Part shown: in pieces, positions 34,303 to 45,100 of the stretch
How positions within the stretch are numbered: position 1 is the stretch's first letter
How the letters are laid out: each line of letters starts with the position of its first letter
Origin: Dendrophyllia cribrosa
Lineage: Eukaryota; Cnidaria; Anthozoa; Scleractinia; Dendrophylliidae
Assembly: GCA_024195265.1 (NCBI GenBank)
Contig: JAJLRJ010000003.1
Location: forward strand, 30,374,227 to 30,438,226
Length of the DNA stretch: 64,000 nucleotides
Direction of reading: 5' to 3'
Notes under the pieces: generated by a model
The model's database searches: none
Told to the model about the DNA's origin: nothing
What the model saw: the letters and a program-made list of their open reading frames with translations, nothing else
Made by a program: the position numbers and the translations under genes

Positions 34303-34432
34303 GTACCCAGTCGCTCTTAATTTGTTTTGGGGGCGAGAGAAGATTGGATACTAGGGTGAATTGAGGCGGGCGGGGTGTCATGGGAATCCAATCTTCTCTC
34401 GCCACAAAAACAAATTAATAGCGACTGGGTAC
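34303..34432. repeat. Foldback repeat, about 130 bp
   Basis: GTACCCAGTCGC at the left and GCGACTGGGTAC at the right are inverted, and the next 35 bp (GGCGAGAGAAGATTGGAT and its inverse) also pair. Confidence 0.75.
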
Positions 34433-34503
34433 GAATTTGCAAAGGAATCTGAGTTGTTCAAGGACAGTCTGAACCTAGAATGGATTTGGAGTGAAGAACT
34501 GTA

Positions 34504-34836
34504 AGGCTGATTCACACAAGCGACGTACGCAAACGCAATCGTCAGCGCAAGCAAACACACGTGAACTACCATAACGCAAACGCAAGCACATGCGCCGACG
34601 CAAGAAAAGGAAAATTTTCCATTTCCTTGCGCTTGCGTTTGCATTTTACATGTGTGAACCGGGGAAACACAAGCGCAAGGAGAAAAATTATCGTTCCATG
34701 CCTCCACGGTTGAAGTTGAAACCAAGATGGCGGACGACGCCATCTTAGGATGCTCAAATGCGCTTGCTTATCCGTACTGTGCTTGCGTTTGCGTTTGCGT
34801 TCGCGTTCGCGTTTGCGTCGTCGTGTGAACCAGACT
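34504..34836. mobile_element. MITE with TA flanks, GCAAACGC-rich ends
   Basis: TA at 34502-34503 and 34837-34838. The ends AGGCTGATTCACAC and GTGTGAACCAGACT are inverted, followed by ACGCAAACGC-type repeats in both arms. It has no coding capacity. Confidence 0.75.
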
Positions 34837-35250
34837 TAGCCATTATAATGGTTGCAATACGTGGTTTCTGCTATAGATTTCATCAATCTTATTCTTCCGT
34901 TTCCTCGTAAATTTATTATTTGCGTTAGGGATTCCTTCTAAAAGAATCTGACAGGCGCGCGGCATCGTATTTTTTCTCTCTTTCGGCTATCAACTACGCT
35001 GTTTTGTGTTTTATCCTTAAACAAGATCGATCTGTGCAACTAGCTTTGACCAATTAATTTAATTTTTATTATTGTCATTATATATTACTTCATGTTATCA
35101 GTCCTGAGTCGTCGTAAACGTTAATTAAGAATTAAATTATGCTGAGAATAATTATGGACCCGGGAATAAAAGGAGACAGTGACCCGGCATATATTTTGCA
35201 TTTTCACGAGTATGGACCTGACCTTTAAGCTTGCTTTAGAGCAGTTTTCA

Positions 35251-35762
35251 ATTGAGTGTCATACATGAACCTAGTATATGACCTAGCTCACCACGAGTCT
35301 CTTGTAGCTCAGTGGTTAAAGCATCATTGTTGATCCTAGCAGTACGTAGGACGTGTGTCATACATGAACCTAGTATATGGTCTAGCTCACCACGAGTCTC
35401 TCGTAGCTCAGTGGTTAGAGCATCATTGCTTATCCTAGCAGTACGTAGGACGTGTGTCACACATGAACCTGGTATATGGCCTAGCTCGCCACGAGTCTCT
35501 CGTAGCTCAGTGGTTAGAGCATCATTGCTTATCCTAGCAGTACGCAGGACGTGTGTCATATATGAACCTAGTATATGGTCTAGCTCGTCACGAGTCTCTC
35601 GTAGCTCAGTGGTTAGAGCATCATTGCTTATCCTAGCAGTACGCAGGACGTGTGTCATATATGAACCTAGTATATGGCCTAGCTCGTCACGAGTCTCTCG
35701 TAGCTCAGTGGTTAGAGCATCATTGCTTATCCTAGCAGTACGCAGGACGTGTGTCATACATG
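35251..35762. repeat. 99-bp tandem array with a tRNA-like A-box, cut by the assembly gap
   Basis: GAGTCTCTCGTAGCTCAGTG recurs at 35295, 35394, 35493, 35592 and 35691, an exact 99-bp period after the first copy. Each unit contains GTAGCTCAGTGGTTAGAGCA, typical of the D-arm/A-box of a tRNA, but no T arm. Long open frames on both strands arise because 99 is a multiple of three. Confidence 0.9.
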
Positions 35763-36262
35763 NNNNNNNNNNNNNNNNNNNNNNNNNNNNNNNNNNNNNN
35801 NNNNNNNNNNNNNNNNNNNNNNNNNNNNNNNNNNNNNNNNNNNNNNNNNNNNNNNNNNNNNNNNNNNNNNNNNNNNNNNNNNNNNNNNNNNNNNNNNNNN
35901 NNNNNNNNNNNNNNNNNNNNNNNNNNNNNNNNNNNNNNNNNNNNNNNNNNNNNNNNNNNNNNNNNNNNNNNNNNNNNNNNNNNNNNNNNNNNNNNNNNNN
36001 NNNNNNNNNNNNNNNNNNNNNNNNNNNNNNNNNNNNNNNNNNNNNNNNNNNNNNNNNNNNNNNNNNNNNNNNNNNNNNNNNNNNNNNNNNNNNNNNNNNN
36101 NNNNNNNNNNNNNNNNNNNNNNNNNNNNNNNNNNNNNNNNNNNNNNNNNNNNNNNNNNNNNNNNNNNNNNNNNNNNNNNNNNNNNNNNNNNNNNNNNNNN
36201 NNNNNNNNNNNNNNNNNNNNNNNNNNNNNNNNNNNNNNNNNNNNNNNNNNNNNNNNNNNNNN
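35763..36262. other. Assembly gap, 500 N
   Basis: Exactly 500 undetermined bases, so probably a placeholder length. The 99-bp array runs into its left edge. The right edge is unrelated sequence. Confidence 1.
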
Positions 36263-37431
36263 TCGACATATCGCTGGAAGGCACTTCGGACACGCTTCGT
36301 ATGTACCTGAATGCTGTGGTATTTTTGGCATAGAACAAAAATGATCTGTGTTCAAGCAGCACGGCCCGAAAAAGTCGGAATTTTCGGCTTCCGAATCGGC
36401 TTAAAATCTCTCCTCGGACTCCTGAAGTCGTTTCGTCGTGTAGCAAAAAGGAAAAGGAAGAAATTTAACAAAATACACCGGATTTAATATATGCCCACCA
36501 AATGCTTTTCATCTACAAAATATAAAGGCTAACTTTTTTCCGACCCGAAATTGACCGGACCAATCTTAGCGGGACTGCCACTTATAAGTTGAAATGTATT
36601 GTTTTGTGCCTTCAAATTTTCAAATTTTGTGCCTTCAAATTTTTGATTCCCCAATGTAAACGAATATTTTGAATTCAAGAACGCCCGCAATGCATCACAG
36701 AAAGTGACATCGCCATTTTGATTACGGAGAAGGCCCTGGGGACAAGGTTGTGGGTTGTGGAGGTCCTCCAGACCCGGAACGACAAGGCGGAAAAACCGCA
36801 GCGCATGCGCTTTGAAACACAAGACCGTTACAAATTCAAAATGGCTGACGAGAATGTGAATTTTGCTCCATAGTTAGGGACCAGTTTACGACCGTGCATA
36901 TGTGTGAAGGATGACTGTTGTCTCGTGAACTTTCAGCTCAATCAAGTCTCAATCAAGTTCTAAAGATCCAGCAAAAAGCAGCTACCCAGTTCTCCGCACT
37001 GCCCCATCGTAAAAGAAAACTGATCAATAGATCGGAAAGAAAACAATAATAACATCCTTGGCCGAAGCGCTGAACCTGCCATCGAGGGACACGTGGAACG
37101 AAAGGTCTCCTCTTTACATGTTGTCTGAATGACGACTAAAAACGGCTTCTTTGGAAGCCACTCAATAAAAGAAAGCCAATAACCAAATACATTTAGCAAT
37201 ATCCACTACAACAATAATATTAGGTGACTTAGATCACCTGTGAGATAGAATATCTTAAGCGAATTCACCTTCACTACAGTGAAGGTTCGCAGTTCGTCGC
37301 CATTTTGATAAAAATTTCAGCTACCACGCGCAGGCGCATCAACGCACAGCAGAGTCTGCTACGTCATTATCGTTCAGCCAATCAACGGTTTTTCCGCCTT
37401 GTCACCCGGAACAACTATGCACAAAATGGGC
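36263..37431. other. Region between gap and element; possible promoter side of the next gene
   Basis: I see no coding exon. A 17-bp inverted pair, ACAAGGCGGAAAAACCG near 36782 and CGGTTTTTCCGCCTTGT near 37386, brackets about 600 bp. The stretch just before 37432 continues, past the inserted element, into the 5' flank of the gene starting at 38419. Confidence 0.35.
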
Positions 37432-37440
37432 GTCGAGATC

Positions 37441-38372
37441 TAGCCTGCGAATACAGCCGCCTCTCATCGCTCCCGGCCACTAGGGGCGTTCGCGCGAGAG
37501 AGCGTCTGCGATTTACTTTGAGAATGTCCGGGAACTTACAAAACGTTAATTTTAGTATGCATGTCATTTCCTGCGTTGAATAAAGCTTACATTCAGCTGG
37601 AATGAATATTTCTGTTGAACGAAAAAGGTTTGCGTTGAAGTTGAATGAATATTTCTGTTGAACGAAAAAGGTTTGCGTTGAAGTTGAATGAATATTTCTG
37701 TTGAACGAAAAAGGTTTGCGTTGAAGTTGAATGAATATTTCTGTTGAACGAAAAAGGTTTGCGTTGAAGTTGAATGAATATTTCTGTTGAATGACAATAC
37801 CATGGGTTGAAGTTGAATAAAAATGCATGTTGTTGAACACAAATATAAGTCGTTGAATGCAATTATACCCTGTTGAAAATAAATATAAACTGTTAAATAA
37901 AAATATACATGTTGTTGAATTTTGCAACAAATGGCTAACCATACTAATGTATCGCCAATAAATGTTCATTCATCCAGACGTGCACGAGTGGCGCCGTTTG
38001 AAATATCAGTGACTTGCCATATCCGGTCGGTAAATTGACAAAAGTAGAAAAACCTCTTCACCGCAGATAAAACTATAAAAGCCTGAAACTGACTTGCTTG
38101 TAACGTCAAAACATTAAACATAGGACAAATAGATTGAACACAGAGTCGTACAGTTTCTATAACGACAGACAAGATTAATCCTCGCAACTGGCGATTGAGT
38201 TACAACACTGCATAATTTAAAGCATAATTATGTAAAATTATCACGTTGGCCAATCAGCGCTCCTGTCTTGATGCGGGACAGATTTTCAAAGTAAATCGCA
38301 GACGCTCTCTCGCGCGAATGCCTCTTGCGGACGGGAGCGATGAGATCTAGAGGCGGCTGTATTCGCAGGCTA
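37441..38372. mobile_element. Long-TIR element, 932 bp, 9-bp target duplication (Mutator-like features)
   Basis: Inverted ends begin TAGCCTGCGAATACAGCCGC and stay similar for about 85 bp, to GTCTGCGATTTACTTTGA. A 9-bp direct repeat GTCGAGATC flanks it (37432-37440 and 38373-38381). Long TIRs with a 9-bp duplication suit a non-autonomous Mutator-like element; no transposase is present. It contains the 43-bp minisatellite. Relatives at 40066-41687 and 49262-51007 share the right half. The right end lies 46 bp before the ATG at 38419. Confidence 0.75.
37600..37790. repeat. 43-bp minisatellite inside the long-TIR element
   Basis: GAATGAATATTTCTGTTGAA recurs at 37600, 37643, 37686, 37729 and 37772 (period 43), then decays into looser TTGAA-containing units to about 37925. 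All three minus-strand frames are open across it. Confidence 0.9.
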
Positions 38373-38418
38373 GTCGAGATCGAGCTGATCGGATGTTGTT
38401 TGTGAGACTAAATCTAAC

Positions 38419-39166
38419 ATGAGTGTTAATCCGACTGACTTGGCTAGAGGACGAAAAACCACAAAGGAAGTTGAAAGAGAGAAAAGGAAAGCTGAACTGG
38501 GAGTTTGCCTCGTAAGAAAATTACCTAAAGATGGAAAAGACAGTCGCACGGTCGGTTCTGGAAGCGTAATCAGAAATGTGCTGTTCGATTGGCCCGGCAG
38601 CTATAACGACAAGTGTTGTCTAGTAACAACTCATAAAGTACTCCCGGACAAAGATTTCGATGTGAAAGACTTTGTTTTAAATTTCAGAAAGTTAAATTCA
38701 ACATTAAAAGAGTTCAAACTTGCCAGGTACGCCAATAACAAAGCTGTGTTTCGATTCGCTTCCGGTTTGGTGGTGATTCCTCTGTGTCCAAGAGGAATTG
38801 AAACTGTGAAGAAACCTAGCATTTTCACGTTTAGACCATTCACCAGGGAATCTGGGTCTTCGGGCAAACTGGGCAAACTGTTCTGCCCCACTGTGGAAGA
38901 TATAGATGGAAAGCATTTTACTGTGCGGAAAGATTTTGAACTTAAGCACGTGGAAGATCAATTAGGGTCCAACAAGTGTGTTCTTTACGATGAACACTCT
39001 TCTGGGTCCTTCAGTACGTTAACTGAATTTATTGGTACGTCCAATCGGAAGCCCCACGGTGCGGTCATTTTAAGTGAGAAAGAATCTAAGGCTGTTGGCG
39101 TCTTATACTGCCCACATGATCAACCAAGTAGAATTTCTCCAATCTGGCTTTCACAAGAAAACTTGG
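38419..39166 (+). CDS. Exon 1: trypsin-like-fold domain, probably inactive
   Basis: 249 codons plus one base. After a basic start (GRKTTKEVEREKRK) come GVCLVRKL, TVGSGSVI (residues 44-51), CCLVTTHKVL with H72, a core segment ASGLVVIPLC, and near the end KPHGAVIL and AVGVLYC. The order GSG...TTH...HGAVIL...GVL fits the chymotrypsin/trypsin-like peptidase fold. The expected Asp before LVVIPL is absent and no GxSG precedes AVIL, so only the His of the triad is visible. A binding or scaffold role is likelier than proteolysis. ATG choice: the first Met of the frame. The donor is TTGG then GTGAGT; read-through would stop at 39208. Confidence 0.7.
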
Positions 39167-42100
39167 GTGAGTACAGTGTATTGCCATATAATTTCTTACA
39201 CAATGTCTAAGGTTTATATTATATATATATGATCATATAACTATTAAGTGGATTCGTATGGATAGTTTGCAGTTGTTTTTTCAGAAAATAGTGCTATTTT
39301 TTTGTCCCCGTGGTTATTGTTGTTCAGAAACAGGGAGCAAACTGCAGTGGATAACACTGCATTAGCCACTGGCAGGTGGAGTGACATACAGGCTGTTCTG
39401 GGAAGAATGCAACCATTGGGACTGACGGTATTTCTGTGTCTTCTACAGAAATGCCACATAACTGGCTATTCACATTGTTCTCGATGTCCCAAGCTGGGTA
39501 TTCTGCAGTTATTTTGATACTTGCATGGTCTTTGCAACTTTGCATATTTTTCAATTACCTCGACCACTTATCAATTCTTCATTTGCAAGAAACAGTGTTT
39601 AAAACTTTGAGAAAAGTTTCCAAAACCTGCCTTAACTGATCACTAAGCAACGCTGAAAAAAATATTTACACCTAACTGGAAGTTGATGATGATATTCAGT
39701 TCAAGTAAGCTAAAATATTGTGTCAAAGAGACAACAATGAAAAGAGACATTAATTGGGCTCAAAAAAAATTGATGAACTTAGAGTTGAGGAAAAGAAAAG
39801 AAGAGAAAGGTAGTCCAATTAAACTACATATTGAGTTTTCAAAAAGGTCACGACTTTAATTTTTTTAATGTAAACATGTTTCGGATGAAACTTCATGATC
39901 CATCTTCAGTACAAGTAACACAATCCGCTTTGCATTGCAACTTTTTTGAAATTCTATAACATAGTCGAACATCAGGCAATCAAACCTCAACTTTTGTTTT
40001 AGTGGACCCGGTCAGTTTTAAGTCCTATTTGGCGACCGGATGGCCACCAATTTTTAGCCCTGGCATTCACAAGAGAGAGCATCTGCGATTTATCCTGAGA
40101 AATTACTGATGATGTTTTAATCACTCGTGGCTAATCTCGCATAATTATAGTAATGTGAAACCAAATGAAATGAAAGGTGTTGACAGGCCTATCACAAATT
40201 CTACTAGCACCTGGTGTGTTCGTTATGATCTTTGTTTACTCGATTTTTAGATGGTTTGATTAATTTACAGTTTAGCCCTGACCAGTATGTCTTTTAAAGA
40301 TCTACCCCTTTTCTATGAAATAAGGGGAGGTTCTTTATATATGTAAATCTGTCTAAACAAAGGTTGTGATTTATTTGTCCATGAGGATCTTTTTAAAAAT
40401 TATAGGCACACTGCATTGTATTGTGTAACAAAATGTAATATTTCCTTGCACGCTTTTGTTTCTTGGTGTTCTGGTTTATTCATTTTTTTTAAATGAGGTA
40501 AGGTTTGCCCTCCATTTTTCTTTGTGACAGGATTGAATATAATGTCCAGTTACTTGGCTTCCTTGTGGTGCAGCCTTCATTTGTAAAACATTCAATAGTA
40601 ACAACGTGGTTTGCAGGAACAATGACTGAATGAAAGGAGTAACTCTTCTCCATTTCGGACATCTTTTTATCTTGTTTGCTTTTGCATATATAGCTTCTTT
40701 TTAAAATATAGAATGAATGTTTGTTACGCATGTGTATAACATTCATTTTGCGATATATTGGGCAGACTGCTGTGGAAGTCTTCCTGTAAATGTGAATGTT
40801 GTTTCTATTTTATAGTATAGAACTTGAGGCCAATTGTTCAGATTTTTAGAAGGTTTTGTAGAAGTTGTAAGCTCATGGTGAAAAATGACATCAGTTAACA
40901 TTAGCATGCAGGAGCCCATATGGGCTCTTGACATTGGCTTTTATATTTATCTGGTACAGTCTTTGCGCTGGAGGGGGTTCTTGGGAATTTCTGTTTTATT
41001 TTTACTGAAAATATTCCATAAAAGTTTGTTACGCATGCACATGAGTCTGGGCTACTTGGAGCCTTTTGTTATTTTCTGTTTCCATCTTTGCCGTGAAAAT
41101 ATTGGCAAAAGAAACTGCCATTTTTGTTCCCATTGTGGTGCTGTGAGTCTGACGGTACAGTGTTACCTTTCTGATAAAAGCGGACTGATGATGATAATTA
41201 CAAGATTCTTCTTCTAATGTATCGCAATAAATGTTCATTAATCCACACATGCACGAGTGGCGCTATTTGAAATATCAGTGACTTGCCATATCCAGTCGGT
41301 AATTGACAAAAACCTAAAACCCTCATCACCGCAGATAAAACTATAAAGAGCCTGAGAGTGACTTTCTTGTAACATCAAAACATGAAACATAGGACAAATA
41401 GATTGAACACAGAGTCAAAAAATTTCTACAAAAGGCTAGATAAATCCTTGCAACTGATGGCCATATTTGTTGTGATTTTGAGAGTCACAACACTGCATAT
41501 TTATTTAAAGCATAATTATGCAAAATTAACAAGTTGACCAGTCAGCGCTCCTGTCTGGATTCAAGACAGATTTGCGTCACCAGTATGGAAATTTTCATGT
41601 TAAATTGCAGACGTTCTCTCTCGTGAATGCCCCTAGCGGCCGGGAGTGATGAGAGGCGGCTGTATTTGCAGGCTACTTTAGCAACTGCAATCTAATAATT
41701 TGCAGGCATACCCAACTACTATTATACAGTATTACTAATGGTTCCTGGTGGAAGGTGAAGTGCTGCAGGCAGATGCTCTAGTCATTAACAGTGTCAAATT
41801 TCTCGATAAGTAAAAGATATTGGAAAAAATATTTGGAATATATTAGGTAACAGTGTCCTAAAATATATTACAGTAAAGAGGAGAATAGCATGTGTTAAAC
41901 GTACAGTACCCCATTCCCTTGAACATGGACATTAGGAGATGTAAGAAACTAATGTATTAAAGAGCATATGACACGAAATTTTTTTCTTCGGTTTCTTGTA
42001 GTTTAATATGTATAAAAAACGACTACAAGCTTTTAAAGTGTTCGAAATTTCGAAAAAGCCTTTTTTTTTTCCGCCTTCAAAATACGCGCTTTTAGCCTAA

Positions 42101-45100
42101 AAAGTGTCCCCCGCCATCGCGCGGCCAAAAGGTCACGTGACATGCCCTGTGACGTAAAAACGTGTACACCACATTGAAAACAAACATGGCGGAAAGAGAG
42201 GAAAGACCGAAAGACTGGAAAAATGCTTGGCTTGAGCGCCTAAAAAGACAATTTGCTCTAGCAATTCATAACTTCGGACCAAACAGTGCATTACTTTTCT
42301 TCCTATCTGACAGGTATAGTAAACTGAGTTCGATTTCTCCAACAAAACCGTACAGACTTCTTCGAATACGAGAGCAACCACATGCCACACTGCTTCTTAA
42401 AAGTTCGACTCACGGCGACTTGGCATGCACACTTTGATCGCTATCTCACGTAGGATCCACAAACGAAGAAGCTCGCTTGGAAATGAGATAATTTTAGGGA
42501 AGGTGCGGTGTTGAATTATGAGGATTCTTTCTAGATCTGGTTTAATCATGTTGGGTCTGGTTCAGACTAAAAAATAATAAAAAACCCAAAGAGCATGCAT
42601 CTTGTTTATACTCATTATATAAATCGAAAACCTTCTTAAATATAGTATGACAAAACAGTATACACTGCCATATTTAATTAGACTCAACAAGGTGCTTTTC
42701 AGAATTATTTCCTTCATTTGTCTGCAGAAAATATTCTGGTTCAGAAGATACTTCCATTAGTATAGGGATTTCAAACAATTCTCTTTCCTATTAAAATTAT
42801 TGTACCTTGCCTAAATCTGTATATTTTTTAAAATAGTTGTGTCCAATTTAGTTGTCTACAGCTGCAAAGGAGTACACTGTAGGTCCTAATCTTTATAGTG
42901 TTAAAAGTACTAACAAGTATAAATCTTGAGTGTGCATCTTTATATTATCCTTCAAAATGGTTTACAGAGTATTTTGGTTAATGGTTTTGTGTCCACAACA
43001 ACAGTCACAGTGTTGCAAGTACACCAATAGCACAAAGGGATATTTAGAAAAGATTACAGGGTGCTTTAAATGGACAAATAACTATATGAGTTTGTCTTAT
43101 ACTTACTTGGGGAACTAACCCTAAAAGGTTTCCATTTTTCGTGCCAATTACTCCATGCATTCTCACAATACTCATGACACCACATTGGGGGGCCACACTT
43201 ACCGTAACCTATATATCTTGTAATGCATGATGGTCAGGAGTACCCATGGATTCTAACTAAGAATTGACCAGACATATACCCTATAGGGTGGGGGGCTCCC
43301 ACATAAAATGGACAGTGGTGATCATTAGAAATTTTGAGGGGAACCCCTAAAAGGTACTAGAGACCTGTTTTGTGAGTTTGGCTCACATCATGTTTTACCC
43401 CAAAGCATATTTCCTGTCAGCATATTTTCTGGCTTAAAACCCTAAAAGGTATCAGAATAACTCCTGACGGGTCATTTTTTATTCAAATGCCCTTGGTAGT
43501 ACCAAACCCCTATCCCCAGGAAATAAACCTTAGATATCATGCTTGTCTTTAAGCAGTGTCCCATAGAAGAAAGCACTAATCTGTATTTCTCATCTGTTTT
43601 GTGAAATGTCCTCATATCATAATGGTTTACTCCCCTGTCCCCCAAAGGTCGAGTGTTTTTATTTATTCTGATGAAATAAGAAATATCTGGGTGATAAAAA
43701 GATGATTTTTATTTATTTATTGTCATTTACATGTACATATCAAGCAAAACTTTCACTTCAACCTGGTGTAAAGGCCATGCTGTTCTCTTGCTTGTGCAGT
43801 GGAATACCCAGGCCATGCGATGAGTGGCTTTCAATCTTAAAATTGAATTATTATAATGGTCAGTGGCATATACATGTACACTGTATACAAGATGGTATGG
43901 GTCTAGTTTTGTCCCAGCCCAAGTATTCGAAAACAACGTCCATGTTACAAGCTGCTCTGAGAAATCTTCATTTCCAACAGACAAGATGAAAATAAGGCTA
44001 ATAGCACAAATAAGTCAGAGTTTCAATCATACAACTTTCCTCAATCAAAACAACTCTTTGTTTCAACATTTAATAAGCTGGATAGGGTTAGCACAATAAA
44101 TAATAATTGGTATACAGCTGTTTCGAGAAAGGTTGTCGGAAAAAAGCGCAAAAGTGCACGCGACAATCCCAAAAAATAATATGGGATATGATCAATGAAT
44201 TTTAATAATTCAAATGAATACATGAAACCCGCGATGCCTTGTCCGTACAGGGACGATTTTAGATGGCGGGCCATTGGAATAAATGAGTTTTTAGGATATA
44301 ACGTGGATGACTACCCACAATACCTTTCTGGATTGTCGCGTGCACTTTTACGCTTTTTCCGACAACCTTTCTCGAAACAGCTGTATATATAACTATCATT
44401 TGCCAGTGACCTTTGTGTCTACATGTTCAAATTATTGTTGGTGGCATATAAGCCCCAGGCCTTATGCAGGGAATATTATGTGGAACACGGCTAAAATAAT
44501 AATTATTTTTTTCAACAACAACAGGGAATTTACTTAGGGAAAATAGTGATATAAGGGAGAGAGAGAGAGAGAGATCCAGCTTTATAGCACATTTTTTTTT
44601 AAACTATCTCCAAGTAAGCTTACCGAAAACAACAAAAATAAGAAAAGGAAAACCATGTGAAATGCAAATTTGAGACAAAGCTTACATTTTAGTACAGAGT
44701 AATGGGTTAATTTATTTCATAAAATACAAATGTATTTCTAGCTAATGGTTGAAATGTAACAGTGTTTTAGAGATCTGTATGCATTTTTGTTGTTAGTGTT
44801 ACTCACCCATATTCACTCGCTCCTCATTGCCAGTGTGGCTTTCCATTTTTATCCCTGAGCCACGAAAACAAGACTGTTGTGTTTCTCAGTACGGAATTTA
44901 GCATATTGTTTCGACTGAGCCATCGAAAGCGAGTAGTAGTGGTATTCTTTTGAAAACAAAAACCTCGAGGGTGCCTGCAAAGGTTTTCCAGCACTGTTTA
45001 CATGAACACCCAGAGTAAGCGACTGGTTCTTCTTCGTATTATTCGTTCGATCTCGCCAATAACAACCTACACTTCTTCTCCTGGTTTCTCTTCTTCTTCC

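Noticed and set aside
35312..36310. 332-codon and 169-codon open frames over the 99-bp array
   Set aside because: They arise because the period is a multiple of three, and much of the longer one is gap Ns. No independent sign of coding.
37415..37969. 184-codon minus-strand protein with 43-residue repeats
   Set aside because: Frame-neutral minisatellite. The same peptide appears in all three frames, so no frame is favoured.
40885..41217. 110-codon frame, repeated at 50218-50550
   Set aside because: Its presence in both copies follows from the recent segmental duplication and says nothing about coding. It resembles no protein and lies in a transposon-like repeat.
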